From Tetrahymena thermophila SB210 (lineage: Eukaryota > Ciliophora > Oligohymenophorea > Hymenostomatida > Tetrahymenidae): DNA of 64,000 nucleotides. The stretch's first letter is position 1; every line of letters begins with the position of its first letter. Under the pieces are notes generated by a model. The model was not told the origin of the DNA. It made no database searches and saw only the letters and a program-made list of their open reading frames with translations. Location: positions 64,936-128,935 of the forward strand of contig NW_002476004.1 of the NCBI RefSeq assembly GCF_000189635.1. The letters are read 5' to 3'. Both the position numbers and the translations under genes were made by a program. Of this stretch, positions 52,401 to 64,000 are shown piece by piece.

Positions 52401-55400
52401 AATCATGGCTTTATTATTTTTAAAGAGAGTGTTTTGGATAAATATTGGGGGTAATTAATACTGAGTATTTTAGAATTACTAAGCATACAAACCTGCACCA
52501 AATTATGCCACATTATTTTCGAATATTGAGTCTAAAATTATTTATTCTTAAGAGATAATTTAAATTGTGCCATGAGAACAAGAATTGCATTTATTGTTAA
52601 ATGTATTTAATTTATAAATTTTACAATTTAAGCTTTAAAAAAAGACTGCATTTTGTATTTGGATATTTTAATTAGGTAAAGTTAAAGTATTGTTAATATT
52701 GTTATTGTTACTTATTGTGTTATTATAAATATTTATACTAATTGCTTAAGTGACTGTCACAAGATTTTCTAAAAAGATACTTTCATTATAAATGTTATTT
52801 AACTCTGAGTAATATTAAGTATTTAGGACAAAAAGGATCTTCTAAAATATGTAATTATTAATTTAATTTAAACTAATATTCTCAACATTATTGCATGAAA
52901 TTTTAAATTAAGAATTCTCTATTTAAATTTCTTAAGTATTTTATATTGAAAATAAAGAATTTCTAGTGGAGCTTATTTCACTCATATAGATGTCTGTAAA
53001 TAATGGATTTAAATTTAAAAATGAATTAATCATCGCCTCTATTTAATTTAATGATTTAATGTATTATAATACAACAATTGTTTTTGAAACAGTAGAACTA
53101 TCTATGTTTAAATTACTACCTTATAGTGAAAAATTATTGTTAAATACAACATTTTCAATGAATATAGCACTCCTTGGTTTTATAGAGGTTAGTATATGTA
53201 TGGCTCCGCCTTTAAAAGAAGCAAAGTTAGATAAAAAAGATGATTAGTAAATAAAGATATCATAACCCAAAGATTGCTACCCATCTATGTATAAAGCTCC
53301 ACCTTTTGCTTCTAAATCTGTGTTACTATATGCAATGTTATTGCTAAATGTACAGAATTTAAAATATAAACTTCCTTTATTTTATGAAATCCAATATAAA
53401 GCTCCTCCATTTAATGCTTATCCATTAAAAAAGTGTGAGTTATCAGCATTGAATGTTTCACTTTAAATAAATACGAAACCTCCATTTTTTTAGTTATCTA
53501 AATTTACTGATTAGTTTTAAAGAATAGGATTGGTGAAATTAGAGTCAAATATATGAACCTATTTCACCTAGCCAAATATCCAACTAAAGGGACTATTTAA
53601 ATCTTAATTAATGAAACTCGAATTTTTGAATACAACAGTTATTGTAGGAGATTAAAAATAGAAGCCTAAAGCAATTTGTCCGATTGGTTTCTAAAATTTA
53701 AAAAATATTAAATTAAAAAAAATATACACAATTAATCTTAAAGATACCTATTTTGTCAGAGTTTAAACCTGGTAGTTAGAAAAGGTTACATTAGAGATTA
53801 ATATTTATAAATCTTATTTTGAATTTATTGATATGGGTGAACAATACTATGCATTTTTTGAGAAGTAAAGTTTGTTTTAGTTGCTTTATATATTACTAAT
53901 AAAAATTCCTTATAAAGATGACTAATTTTAATTTGAGAAAACATGATTTTTTAAGCAAGTGTAGCTGTCTTCAATTTAAATGATATTCTTTTATATGCTA
54001 AGACCTTATTGTTAAATATCATAAATATTTACATAATTAAAAATGGAGTATAATTTGCAAATTATTGGAGCCATAAATTGGTTTGAAGTCTAAGTTTAGA
54101 TAACTTTTGAGATAGAAATACTTTCAAAGTTATTAACTTATAAAAATTAAAATTCTATGTTATCTTCCATAGAAACATTAAAAATTTAGATCGTCTATAA
54201 GTTTTCTAGCGTTATTAATATTTGAGTTAAATCCATTTAGAAAATATTGTTATTAATTATTATGGTACTAATTTAAGTGTTGCTATTTAAAAAAGTTTTA
54301 AAATTAAATAAGATATAATTATTATTAATAAATTAGTTATTTTAAATTGTTATTTATTTCAGTATAGATTACTGTATAAAATTTTTAGAATATGATTGAC
54401 TATCCTATTGCTAGAGAAAGCTATAATTAGTAACATTATTTTTTATTATTTAAAATCCATTTAAATTAAATGTATTTGACATAATTAAAGGAAATGCTTA
54501 AGTATTTTGTTATTAAAGAATGTTTTGACTTAATAAGATATTATTTATTATTAATTAGTTCATAAAATTTGAATTTAAGATTTATGAACCCAGTAGAATC
54601 TAACACTATAAAAAAGAAATACCACTTAGCTAAGCATTTATCTATTAAATTGTAATATAATTAGGTTAGATATCAAAAACAATAGCTCTATTAATTAAGA
54701 CTGATTATAGAAATGTTAAATTTTGAGTGTTCAATCTAATATTTGGCATATTCAACTAAATTATAGATGACTAGTTAAAATTTACCTAATTAATCAAAAC
54801 AAACACTAAATTAATATTTTTTAATTTATTTAAAAATAGAAATAAATAATTATTTATTAAAATACTCCCTTCCTCCAAAACTTTAATATAAATAACTTCC
54901 TTTGTATATTTTTGCGTTTGTGTGAAGGGGAGGGAGAAAAAATATGATATTAATTTTATTATTTTTTGATATTAAATAAATAAAATATATTTAAATATTA
55001 CATTTTAGAAAATAACTTAATCAAGGGTAACATTTAACTAGGAATTTAAATTTTGATTAGTATTCATTTCAATTAGCTATCTCTAGCTTATAATTTATAT
55101 ATTTAGAAACTAGACTTGCTATAAGACTATGTTTGTCTACTGTAGAGTTGAAAGTTGAAGTGCAAAATATTACTGAATGGTTTTCGAGCTTTAGGAAGTA
55201 ATAAGCTAATTAAACTAACAGTTAAATAACTAAAAATCACTTAAATTTTAATTATTAACAGATAGTCCAAATACACTATTAACTTTTTACTATTAAAATT
55301 AAATATTACTTACAGAGACTTAATTGAAACCTGTTATGTTGAAAGTATTATTTTATTAAAATACCATCATATTGTTTGGTTTAGTACCAATCGATGTAAT

Positions 55401-58400
55401 ATTAAGTATAGCTAATTCAAGTGATCTTATTTTGTCTTTTAAAGTAGTTATGAATGATTGTGTACTTTGTTCTAAACAAATATCATCTAAGAATATTAAC
55501 TATACCTCTAATTACTTTACTTAAAGTTCATTGTAATAAATTATTGCTTGATCATAGTCAATTTCATTTAAAATTAACTAATCTATTCCTATTTCATTTA
55601 ATCTATTGTAGTTAAGAGGATTCTAAAATGATCCATCACCTTTACGACTATTTATATCTAAACATTAGATATAAACAGTTTACTATTTTTTAAAAAAGCA
55701 ACCTTACTCTGTATTTTAACACAGGTAACACTTTCTTCTTTCTTTGTCATAAGTTATTTTGTATTATTCTTGAGTGGAGCTTGTAGGTAATGAGTGTTTA
55801 CAAGATAAGCATTAGGCATCGTATAAATATAGAGGATTTACACTTATGTCTTTGGTATTAACACAAGTTTCACACCTTTTAATTTAACACAAAATATAAA
55901 TATTTTTTTTAGTAAATCAAAGTATAAGTTACATCAATGGGCAAAGTTGGCAATCATTACCTGCAGATGTTAAAGAAACCAAATTTTTAATGTCAGGTAA
56001 ATTATTAAGATTATAATAAAGCATTCCAATAAAATATGATTAATAGGAAATTAACGAGGATAATAAATCATAGTTGCATTGAATACATTAAGGCTTATTA
56101 TTTATTAAGATACACTGCAAGCAATATTATCCACATTATAATTTTACACACAATTTTATCTCTTAGTCAAATTAATATCCATCTTAACATTCTGTGCAAA
56201 TCAATTAATAGTTTGTTTGTGATGTGTTATAGTTTAATCTTTGCTAGATATTCAAATTATTTCTTTTGTAAATAAGCTAAGATGTAAAATTAAATGTTCG
56301 AGTACCTTTATTTAAAATTATTTTAAATTTAATAATATTGATAATAATAATAAATCTTTGAAGATAAAAACTCAAAGTTTTTAAAAAAATATTTAATCTC
56401 ATTCATATACTTTAGTATTTAATAATCATAAATTTAGATTTTAAAGATTTTTTTGATAATTTTATTAAATTGATTGTTTATAAGAAGATTTATTTTATTA
56501 TTATTAAATAGTTTTATAGATATCATTAAAAATCTAAAACTGAAATGAAAAATAATAGATTCTTTTCATACCTTCATAACATTTAGAACATCCTTAGGGA
56601 CAACTTATACAGCCATTTATCGATGGAATACTAAGTTTATCTTGACACCTGGTGCATTGATATATACTTTAATTTGATAAAGGATCTAAATATTAGTAGC
56701 ATTCTGAGCAACTATTAATCTATTTATAAATAATTATTTTAAATAATATTTAATTAAAGAAAGTTTACATTCTCTGAGCACATACTATATTAACATTTTT
56801 TAGGAAGTGTAGCTAAATTAAGAACATATCCATTACTACAAAATTGGCATTCAGGAAAGTTTTAAATGTTAGTAGAGCAATAACTGCATTTATTTTACTA
56901 AGTTATTTATTAACATCCAAAGCTACACTTTGACTAATCAATAGTTGCAAAATAATTTAAACTACATTATTTGCAAATAAATTAACTCTAACTAATATGT
57001 GTTGCAGAATTATAAGTCCATAAATATTCAGTTAAGTCATACTTTTAAGATCCATATGTTACTAATTAACTTGTATAATCACAATTTTATATGTTTTGAA
57101 AGCATTATTTACCTAGTTTCAAAAAAAGCAAATTTATTGTAAAAGTATATAATAATTTAAAGAAAAAATACCATCGTATGATAAAAAGTATCCTTAATTG
57201 CATTATGTACATTTTTAAATATAGTTCATTTAGTTAAATTCAGTTTAACTTATTATTCTTAATTTTTTTTGATTAAAATTTAGAACTTTTTCTTAATTTT
57301 CTATTTAAAAAATAGATAAATTAACCAAATATTATAAATATTATTTACCGTATTAGCATCTCTGACAATTATTACCACACTACAAACATGATTATAAATC
57401 ATATGAAACCATGTATGTTTATTAACATTATTGACAAATAAGAATGAAATTATAATAGTCCAATTAAGTAGGATCATAGTTTATCTCTGAAATCAACTAT
57501 GCATAACCAGACATGAATGTAGCATATTGGCAGTATTAACAATTTAATGGACACTAAAAGCATGATCCATCTCTTAAAACATATCCAATATTACATTATG
57601 TGCATATTGCTATGCTTGCAGATTTCTAAATACATGATTAACATTAAGAAGGGCCTAAAAAATTAATAGTTAATTTAAATTTATTTTGCTAAATGTTTTA
57701 CACAAAGATGACAAATAGGGAACTAATTTATACTTGCCAGATATGAGCTGAACTTAAAAGTTTGTGGCATATAGCGTATTCTCTAATACTTAAAAACCAG
57801 AGTCATATTAAACTAAATAATTTGTACATGTCTTAAAGTTACTTTCAGATTTATTCCTAATTTTATTAAAGTTGATAAAAATATTTATTTCATTAAAAAA
57901 CTAAAATTTCAAAATTACTATTTTTAAAATCTAAAAATAAAAAAATTAATTTATTTGATTAAATAAATGAATGCCAAAATAATTATTAGATTAAGTTAAT
58001 TATTTGATAATATTTTTCAAAATATTTAATATTTGATATAAAATGAAAAATTTTACCATAATCCATATTCTGATAAGCAATCTATACATTTGTATGTTGG
58101 AATATTCTAGTAAAATTGCTAAACTTGAGTATATAAGTAAGTGTATGAGTTGCATTTAATACAAGTTTGCTAAGTAGAAGATATTTGATATAAAAAATAG
58201 CCTTATTAACATTAGTTACAAAATTCAGGAGAAGAACATGAGTAGCATCTATTTAAAAAAATTTTATACTAATAAAAAATTAATGAAAATAATACCCTAT
58301 TGGACACTTCTAATTTGAATCTTTAAGGCAAAACTATTGATCATAGCAATCTTATTTTACATAGGTAAGATGCATTTCAAAAAAAATCTACTAGGAATTA

Positions 58401-61400
58401 TTATTTATAATTGATATTTCTTTTAGACTATAGCACCTATCATTTCCAGGATTAGTATAGTGCTTAGGACACATTAGACATTATTAATTTTTTTAAGCAA
58501 TTTTCTAGCAAAAACCATTTGAATTTGTGCAAAAAATATCTCCATTTTTGTCTGGGTTATCAATATTTTATTAAATGCACTTATTATTTTAGTTTTGAGA
58601 TTATGTAAAGCAAGAATTTCCAACTAAAAGACTCAATAAGTAAGTACCAGTTAAACAATTACCATCACCATTAATATCGCAGTAATTATCAGGGCAAATA
58701 ATACAATTTTAAATATCTAAGTTTGTACAAAAACCTATATTTTATGAAGTAGATTTATTTTAAAATATTTAGTTTGTTTAATTTAAAATAAATAAATAAA
58801 TCTTAATTATTAAAGGTTTGATAACATTTTTATTTATTTAAGTCAGTTAGATAAATTAAATTCTGAAAAATTGAGTAAATTTAAAAATAATTAATTTACC
58901 ATTTTTGTCTGTACAAAAAATAGCTGTAGGCTAAATGAGATCTTAACAAACATTAGATTAAGTAGTAGATAAGCATTAATCATGATCACAACTATAACAT
59001 GAGCCATTAAATGTACATATTCCATTTTAATCTACACACATATTTTAAGTTATATCTATTCTTTAACAAGCTTAGGTTTATAAATTTAAGCAAAATCTTT
59101 ATGTTGCACACTAAACCTAATTTAATTTATTTTATATATTCAATAATTTAAGAATAAATAAATTATTTTACAGCTATTGTTTCATTTTATTTAATACATT
59201 TTAAAGTATCCTTCTGTATTCCTTTTTTACATATAATTTTTAACTTAAAATATTACCAAATAAATAAAATTAAAATAATACCTATTGTTAGAGGATTGGT
59301 AAAATCGAGCTTGTTACATGTACCTAAACCATTTGAATCTACTAAAATACAATAACTTATTTTTAAAATAATAATAGTTATTCTTAAATAATTAAAATTT
59401 AACAATATGGGTTATAAAAAAAGAAAGTTAAAATATAGATATAATAATAATTTATTGGAGTAAATAGTAATTTGTATTTAAAAAATATTATAAATTCTCA
59501 TTAAATAATGACTCCTCAATATTAGGAGGGGGAGGAGAGGGGTAAGTTTTAGTTTTAAAAAAAGGAAAGAGAATATTTTTCAAAAAAATTTGTTAATGAG
59601 AGTATACGATATTTAGGAATATACAAATTTTATCAAATTAATAACTTAGGGGAATGTATTTTACAAAATCTCATCATATTAATAACATTGATTATTGATC
59701 AGTTTTTTTAAATTTAATTCCCTTATCTCTTAAATAAAACATTAATTTACCCATTTTTATAACAATTAGAAGCTCCGTATTTGCGAGACTCACCTTATTA
59801 AAGACATGAATGAGTGTTTTTTTCTTTTCCTGGATAGAGATCAGATAATGGGATACAGGCTCCTTAAAATATACAGAATTCCATTTGACATACACTAGCA
59901 ATAGAGACATTTTAAGGCATGCACTATTAAGTATTTTAATCTCTACCAATTTTGTTTATCTGTGTTGCATCATTCATTTCTTAGCATTTATTTGCATCAC
60001 TAGAATTAATGCAGTACATTCCATCCATGCATCCTATGCTATTTGCTATATTAATTTAGAAAACTATAATATCTTATTTAAGTAGAATTTTATTAAAATT
60101 ACGCATATTCAAATCTTAGCACATTTAATTAGAATTCTTTGCTCTGTAAATTAAATTAGGAAAGTTAGGATCAAAATCCTAAACTATTTGACATTTTTAA
60201 AATCCTGTGCTTTTTTAAAAAAAATGAATTAACTATCAAAATAAAATAAATAAGTGATTACGATATTTAGAGAATACAAAATGTCATCCCAAAGCATGAA
60301 ACTATTTCTATTATAAAAATATTTCATAATAAAGATAAAAATTTGAATAAAATTTACAAGTAGAAGTTATTTAATCCTGAAAAACACATTATTAATTTAT
60401 ATCTATTCCAACAATAAAAAAGCCTTTAGCAACCGTTCCTTCATTAACGCAATAATCTTAACTAAAGTTAGGATCAGTAAATAAGCATGTCCCCAAAACA
60501 CATGTTTCGATTTAATCTCCATTTCCATTAGGATCATAATAAGGTAAGCAATAACCTGTATTTATTTATCTGGCATATTTATTTATTGATTTTGATAGAA
60601 CTAAAGCTGAACAAGCATTTCCATTTTAAATGTCTAAGCAAAATTAACCCTTTATACATCTATTAAATTTAATATTATTTTATTGTTGAAAGCTAATTAT
60701 TTCAAAAGTAAAACTAAACCTAACACTATTTGGTTCATCAATCTGTTTGCAATATCCATTTACATCAACTCCAATCCTATTCTAACTGGAGTCTAATGGA
60801 AAACAGCCTTCATATGAATTTGGATCAGAAGGATTTTATTTTTAGATACAAAAATTGATTGAGCAACTTATAATTTCTATTATTATGAAATAATAAATAT
60901 AATTAATCAATAATTTTAATCAATATTTTTACTGGGATAGTATGAGGAATTATATGCACATTAAGAATTGTTTACTCTACCCTTTAAATAAAAAAATTAA
61001 TTTAAAATATTTATATATTATAAATTTTATAATGGATACTGATCTACTAGGTTGTGTATCATTAATATAGTTACAAGTTTGTGCAACTGGATCAAAACAT
61101 ACATTTTTATCAGAGCTACATTCTATGCTAACAGCTTAGCCAGCTTGTAAACATTAATTTTGAGCATTTCTTCCCACAAAATTTTAATTAAAATAAATAC
61201 ATGTGTTTTAAATTTAATCTATGCAAAGTCTATTTAAAATATAAATTAATTTGAATAGTTATTATATAATTTTTAAGTTGTAAGTTACCCTGTATAGCAT
61301 TAAATTATTTAATTCTAGGGAGTTTGATTTAAATTTAAACATAAGTATTTGAAAGAATCTACTCCAACATTAGTTGTATTGTCCAGTTATCTTATAAAAC

Positions 61401-63725
61401 CATTTGAATCTTAACAATAATTCTTTCTTAAATTTACTATATCTAATAAAATGATTATTTAATGTAAATTATTTAAATTTAATTTATAATTACTTGCAGC
61501 AGATCCTACATTGTAAGTCACTTAGTTCAATTATGCGCATTAACCATTTTCTACAATATATCCTAAAAATTAACTGTCTAGGGGATAAACTACACAAAAA
61601 TAAGCTGGCGAAATCACAAGACATATATTTTAAGGGTCGTATATGCAATTTAAAGCATCTGTTGATTATTAATAATTCTCAAAACATTGATTGTTTGACA
61701 CAGATTTTCCTATGTACTTGGAGTTTGATTAGATTTAACAAATACCATTTTATTAACATCCTATTCCATAACCTCCATATAAGTATGTTTGATAACAATT
61801 TTAAGAAGCAGTATCAAAGCAAATTTATCCTGATGGATCTTTACAGCTGTTTAAAAATAAATGAAAAAATAAAATTAGCTTTTTAAGAAATTAATTCATA
61901 TATTTAATAAATGTTTGAATGATAAATTTACTATTATTATTTAGAAGATGGGTCACTACAATAAATTTATTGGTTTGATGATAGATTTATACTGGAAACA
62001 GTTAAGCAAGTTTTCTACGAAGGATTTGAATACAATGAAATACAGAGACTTTAGCTGCAATAATATAAATCTAATTTTTAAATTATTTTATTAAATTTGA
62101 TTAATTTTTCAAATTTATCAAAAACCTGAATAGTAATTATATAAACTCGCACATTATCCTCCAATCCTTTAACCCTTTTTGTTAAAAAAAAAGTTATTTA
62201 ATTATCATAATGAATTTTTATAATAAATAAATACCACAGATTATTGATTAGATATAGTTACTTGTAAACATAATTAATTCGAAGATAAGCAAGCTGGGTA
62301 GGTGTAATAACAAGCAATAGCGGAGGCTTAGTTTAATCCCCCACAATAATTATTTTACAAGAGAGCTAGGCTATTATTTGAAGTACCTAAATCTACACAA
62401 GAAAATGTATTCACATCAATGCATTAACTATTTTAAAATATATTAAATCCTTTATTTAAATTCTAGAAATGATAATATATTGAAAATAAAAATGTAATTA
62501 ATAATTTTGGAGAAACAAATTTGAGCAATTAAGTTTTAGAAACAATATAATATTTTACGGATAACTACAGAGGTCTAATTATCTAAAATTATTTTTTAAC
62601 AAAATACAATCACCATTTGAATCAACTCCCTTTTATTTAAAATAAAATATAGATTTTGTATTTAGAGTAGTATAAATTATAAAATAATACCTGAATATTA
62701 GAATTATTTAATTTGATACATTATGATTTAGTTTTTCTAATCAATCTACAGTATGTGGGTTTGCAGTAAATTTAAATGATATTGAGAGGTTCTTCATCAA
62801 AAATACACTGATTTAAATATGTTTTCCCCTATAATAAATTTAAAAGAGTGTTATTAAAAATTGTTTATTTGTTTATTTGCTTATTAGGCTCTTACTATTA
62901 TCTTGTCAGAATTATAAAGTATGCATGTATTCAAATTATCTGAGTTTTTATAATGACAAAATTAGTTGTTGCAATAAATTTATTATTAAAAAAACTGGTT
63001 TTCATCAACACAAAATCCATCTATTGTTCTTCCCTTGAATAAAAAAGTAATCATTTTTTAGTTTAACTCAATTTAGAAAAAAAATTACTGCTACTATTGA
63101 GAGCATCTTTAATTAATTAGTTGATATCTCTTTGCATTCAAGCCTTTTTAAAATGAGAAATTAAAATAATTAAAAATTATAATCAATTTACATATTCTGG
63201 TGTGACTTTATCTATATTTTTTCTTAATTAACACATAAGAAGTAATTAAGAGAAAACTTGTTAGGAATTCCTTCCTCTATTTAAAAATTTTAGTTTTAGC
63301 AATAACCTTCTTTGATAAAAGACAATTCTATTTTTATAAAGTTGAAAAAATTATAGTTCATTTTTTTTATTGATGATACCTAGAGGAGCATGAAGGTCAG
63401 ATAATTTTTCACCTAAACTAATACATTAATTGCTCAATTTTTCTATTGCAACATACTTATTATCATATTTTACCTAAATACACTTATTTTTTTCTTTTGT
63501 AATGCAAATGTTGTTATGCTTATCAAAACAAAAATCAATTTCATCATAGTCGTAAGAATCCATCACACAAAGACCTTTCGCTTTCTCTTTTCCTATATAT
63601 TTAATACCATCTATTTCTTAACATACTGACTCAAACTAGTCTAGGCACTGACTTTTTTAACTACAAACAAAGCAATAAAGCTCAACAAATAAGCTTAAAT
63701 AAATTAGAAATTAGAAATATTTCAT
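49490..63725 (-). CDS. Gene D: giant Cys-rich / beta-helix / multi-pass membrane protein, divergent branch
   Basis: Start ATG is at 63725-63723 (MKYFQFLIYLSLFVELYCFVC), exon 1 is 63380-63725, and stop TGA is at 49492-49490. The N-terminal half carries many modules with GRTIDGFCV, GVDSNGDC, YIGKSVSNNQC, GVDVNGYC, GIDINQQC, VDSNGLGTC and DINGDGNC. The D-x-[ND]-G loops recall degenerate calcium-binding loops, but that role is inference. CxxC-rich repeats lie at about 58.6-55.7 kb, and the beta-helix-like region with NGGAIYI and KGGALYI at about 55.5-52.0 kb. The Cys knot (GALCEDCDRSG, CKNCVGD) is at about 51.6-51.2 kb. The membrane part includes GFFTYEYKQEYYLWDLVRL. An intron at 49941-50139 precedes the last exon, which encodes NPYVNEKLNVLDFR, two hydrophobic stretches and a basic tail longer than in A-C. 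Many exons are short and Cys-rich; not every splice site was resolved. Confidence 0.85.
54865..54937. other. Paired C and G tracts in a gene D intron
   Basis: CTCCCTTCCTCC at 54866-54877 and GAAGGGGAGGGAG at 54925-54937 are complementary enough for a stem of about six or more pairs. They lie within a long intron in the beta-helix part of gene D. In D the C arm of the plus strand comes first, the reverse of B and C. Confidence 0.45.
59524..59551 (+). other. G-rich polypurine tract in a gene D intron
   Basis: AGGAGGGGGAGGAGAGGGG on the plus strand lies in a 400-base intron between the exon ending near 59757 (encoding CIPLSDLYPG and NCYKNG) and the short exon at about 59283-59338 (VDSNGLGTC). 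No complementary C arm was seen nearby. Confidence 0.5.
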
Positions 63726-64000
63726 ATAAATTCAATCAGTAGAGTAACTTGATTTCTATTTTATTTTTGATAAAGGAAATTTTTTTAAATAAATAATTAT
63801 TTAATTTATGTCTTATGTTTTAATTTGATAATTTAAATATTATACAAATAAATAATAAATTTTAGTTAAAATAAATATTCATGAAAAGTAACGAATTAAA
63901 ATTATATTTTAAGAATTAAGAAAACAAGAAAATATTTTTTTAGTTTTTATTTTTATAAAGATATTACGATAAAAAAAAGTAGCGCTTTAAATATAAAAGC
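63726..64000. other. Upstream region of gene D
   Basis: AT-rich leader and probable promoter of gene D, cut by the window edge. No coding stretch and no match to the conserved upstream block of B and C was seen. Confidence 0.4.

Noticed and set aside
59692-59949. Minus-strand ORF of 85 residues beginning MVEIKIL
   Set aside because: The true frame on the same strand is the gene D exon encoding CMPQNVSIASVCQMEFC and CIPLSDLYPG. This ORF is a different frame running into the intron.
61494-61886. Plus-strand ORF of 130 residues
   Set aside because: It is the antisense of a well-formed gene D exon (motifs YIGKSVSNNQC and GYIVENGQCAQL on the minus strand).
6607-63725. In-frame TAA and TAG as signs of pseudogenes
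   Set aside because: They occur at a high, even rate in all copies at positions where Gln fits, while TGA is absent from exons. This is the ciliate code, not decay.
1-64000. Transposons, LTR elements, tRNA, rRNA, CRISPR arrays
   Set aside because: No reverse transcriptase, transposase, terminal repeats, cloverleaf or regularly spaced repeats were seen on either strand, apart from the small structured insert in gene B.

Overview
The window is very AT-rich (roughly four bases in five by eye). It reads well only with the ciliate nuclear code, in which TAA and TAG encode Gln and TGA is the only stop. Almost every long coding stretch lies on the minus strand, is full of in-frame TAA/TAG, and is broken by GT...AG introns of about 50 to 400 bases. 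This fits a hymenostome ciliate such as Tetrahymena or a close relative (inference). I saw no telomere repeats, tRNA, rRNA, CRISPR array or clear transposon. ORFs called with the standard code are mostly shadows or pieces of these genes.

The window is a head-to-tail array of one family of very large surface-type membrane proteins, all transcribed right to left. From upstream to downstream: gene D (63725 to 49490), gene C (48424 to 36117), gene B (33452 to 20934), gene A (19512 to 6607), a decayed fragment of another copy (about 6060 to 4900), and gene 0 (start 2971, running off the left edge). One small unrelated gene, E, lies on the plus strand at 34479-35333 between C and B.

The family has a constant plan. 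It begins with a signal peptide and then a series of Cys-rich modules, typically one per small exon, each with a motif like Y-[IV]-G-x-D-x-x-G-x-C. Next comes a region of closely spaced CxxC pairs resembling furin/growth-factor-receptor repeats. A long parallel beta-helix-like region with GGAIY-type repeats follows, comparable to chlamydial polymorphic membrane protein repeats. Then come a conserved Cys-rich knot and about seven hydrophobic segments with a short cytoplasmic tail. The likely picture is a large extracellular stalk on a multi-pass membrane base. Its function is unknown.

B and C are recent duplicates: about 13 kb including 5' and 3' flanks can be aligned. A is a more distant relative of B and C. 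D, gene 0 and the decayed fragment resemble each other more than they resemble A-C, so a D-like subfamily brackets the A-C group. Gene spans come from reading starts, stops and a subset of splice sites by eye. Not every internal exon was traced.
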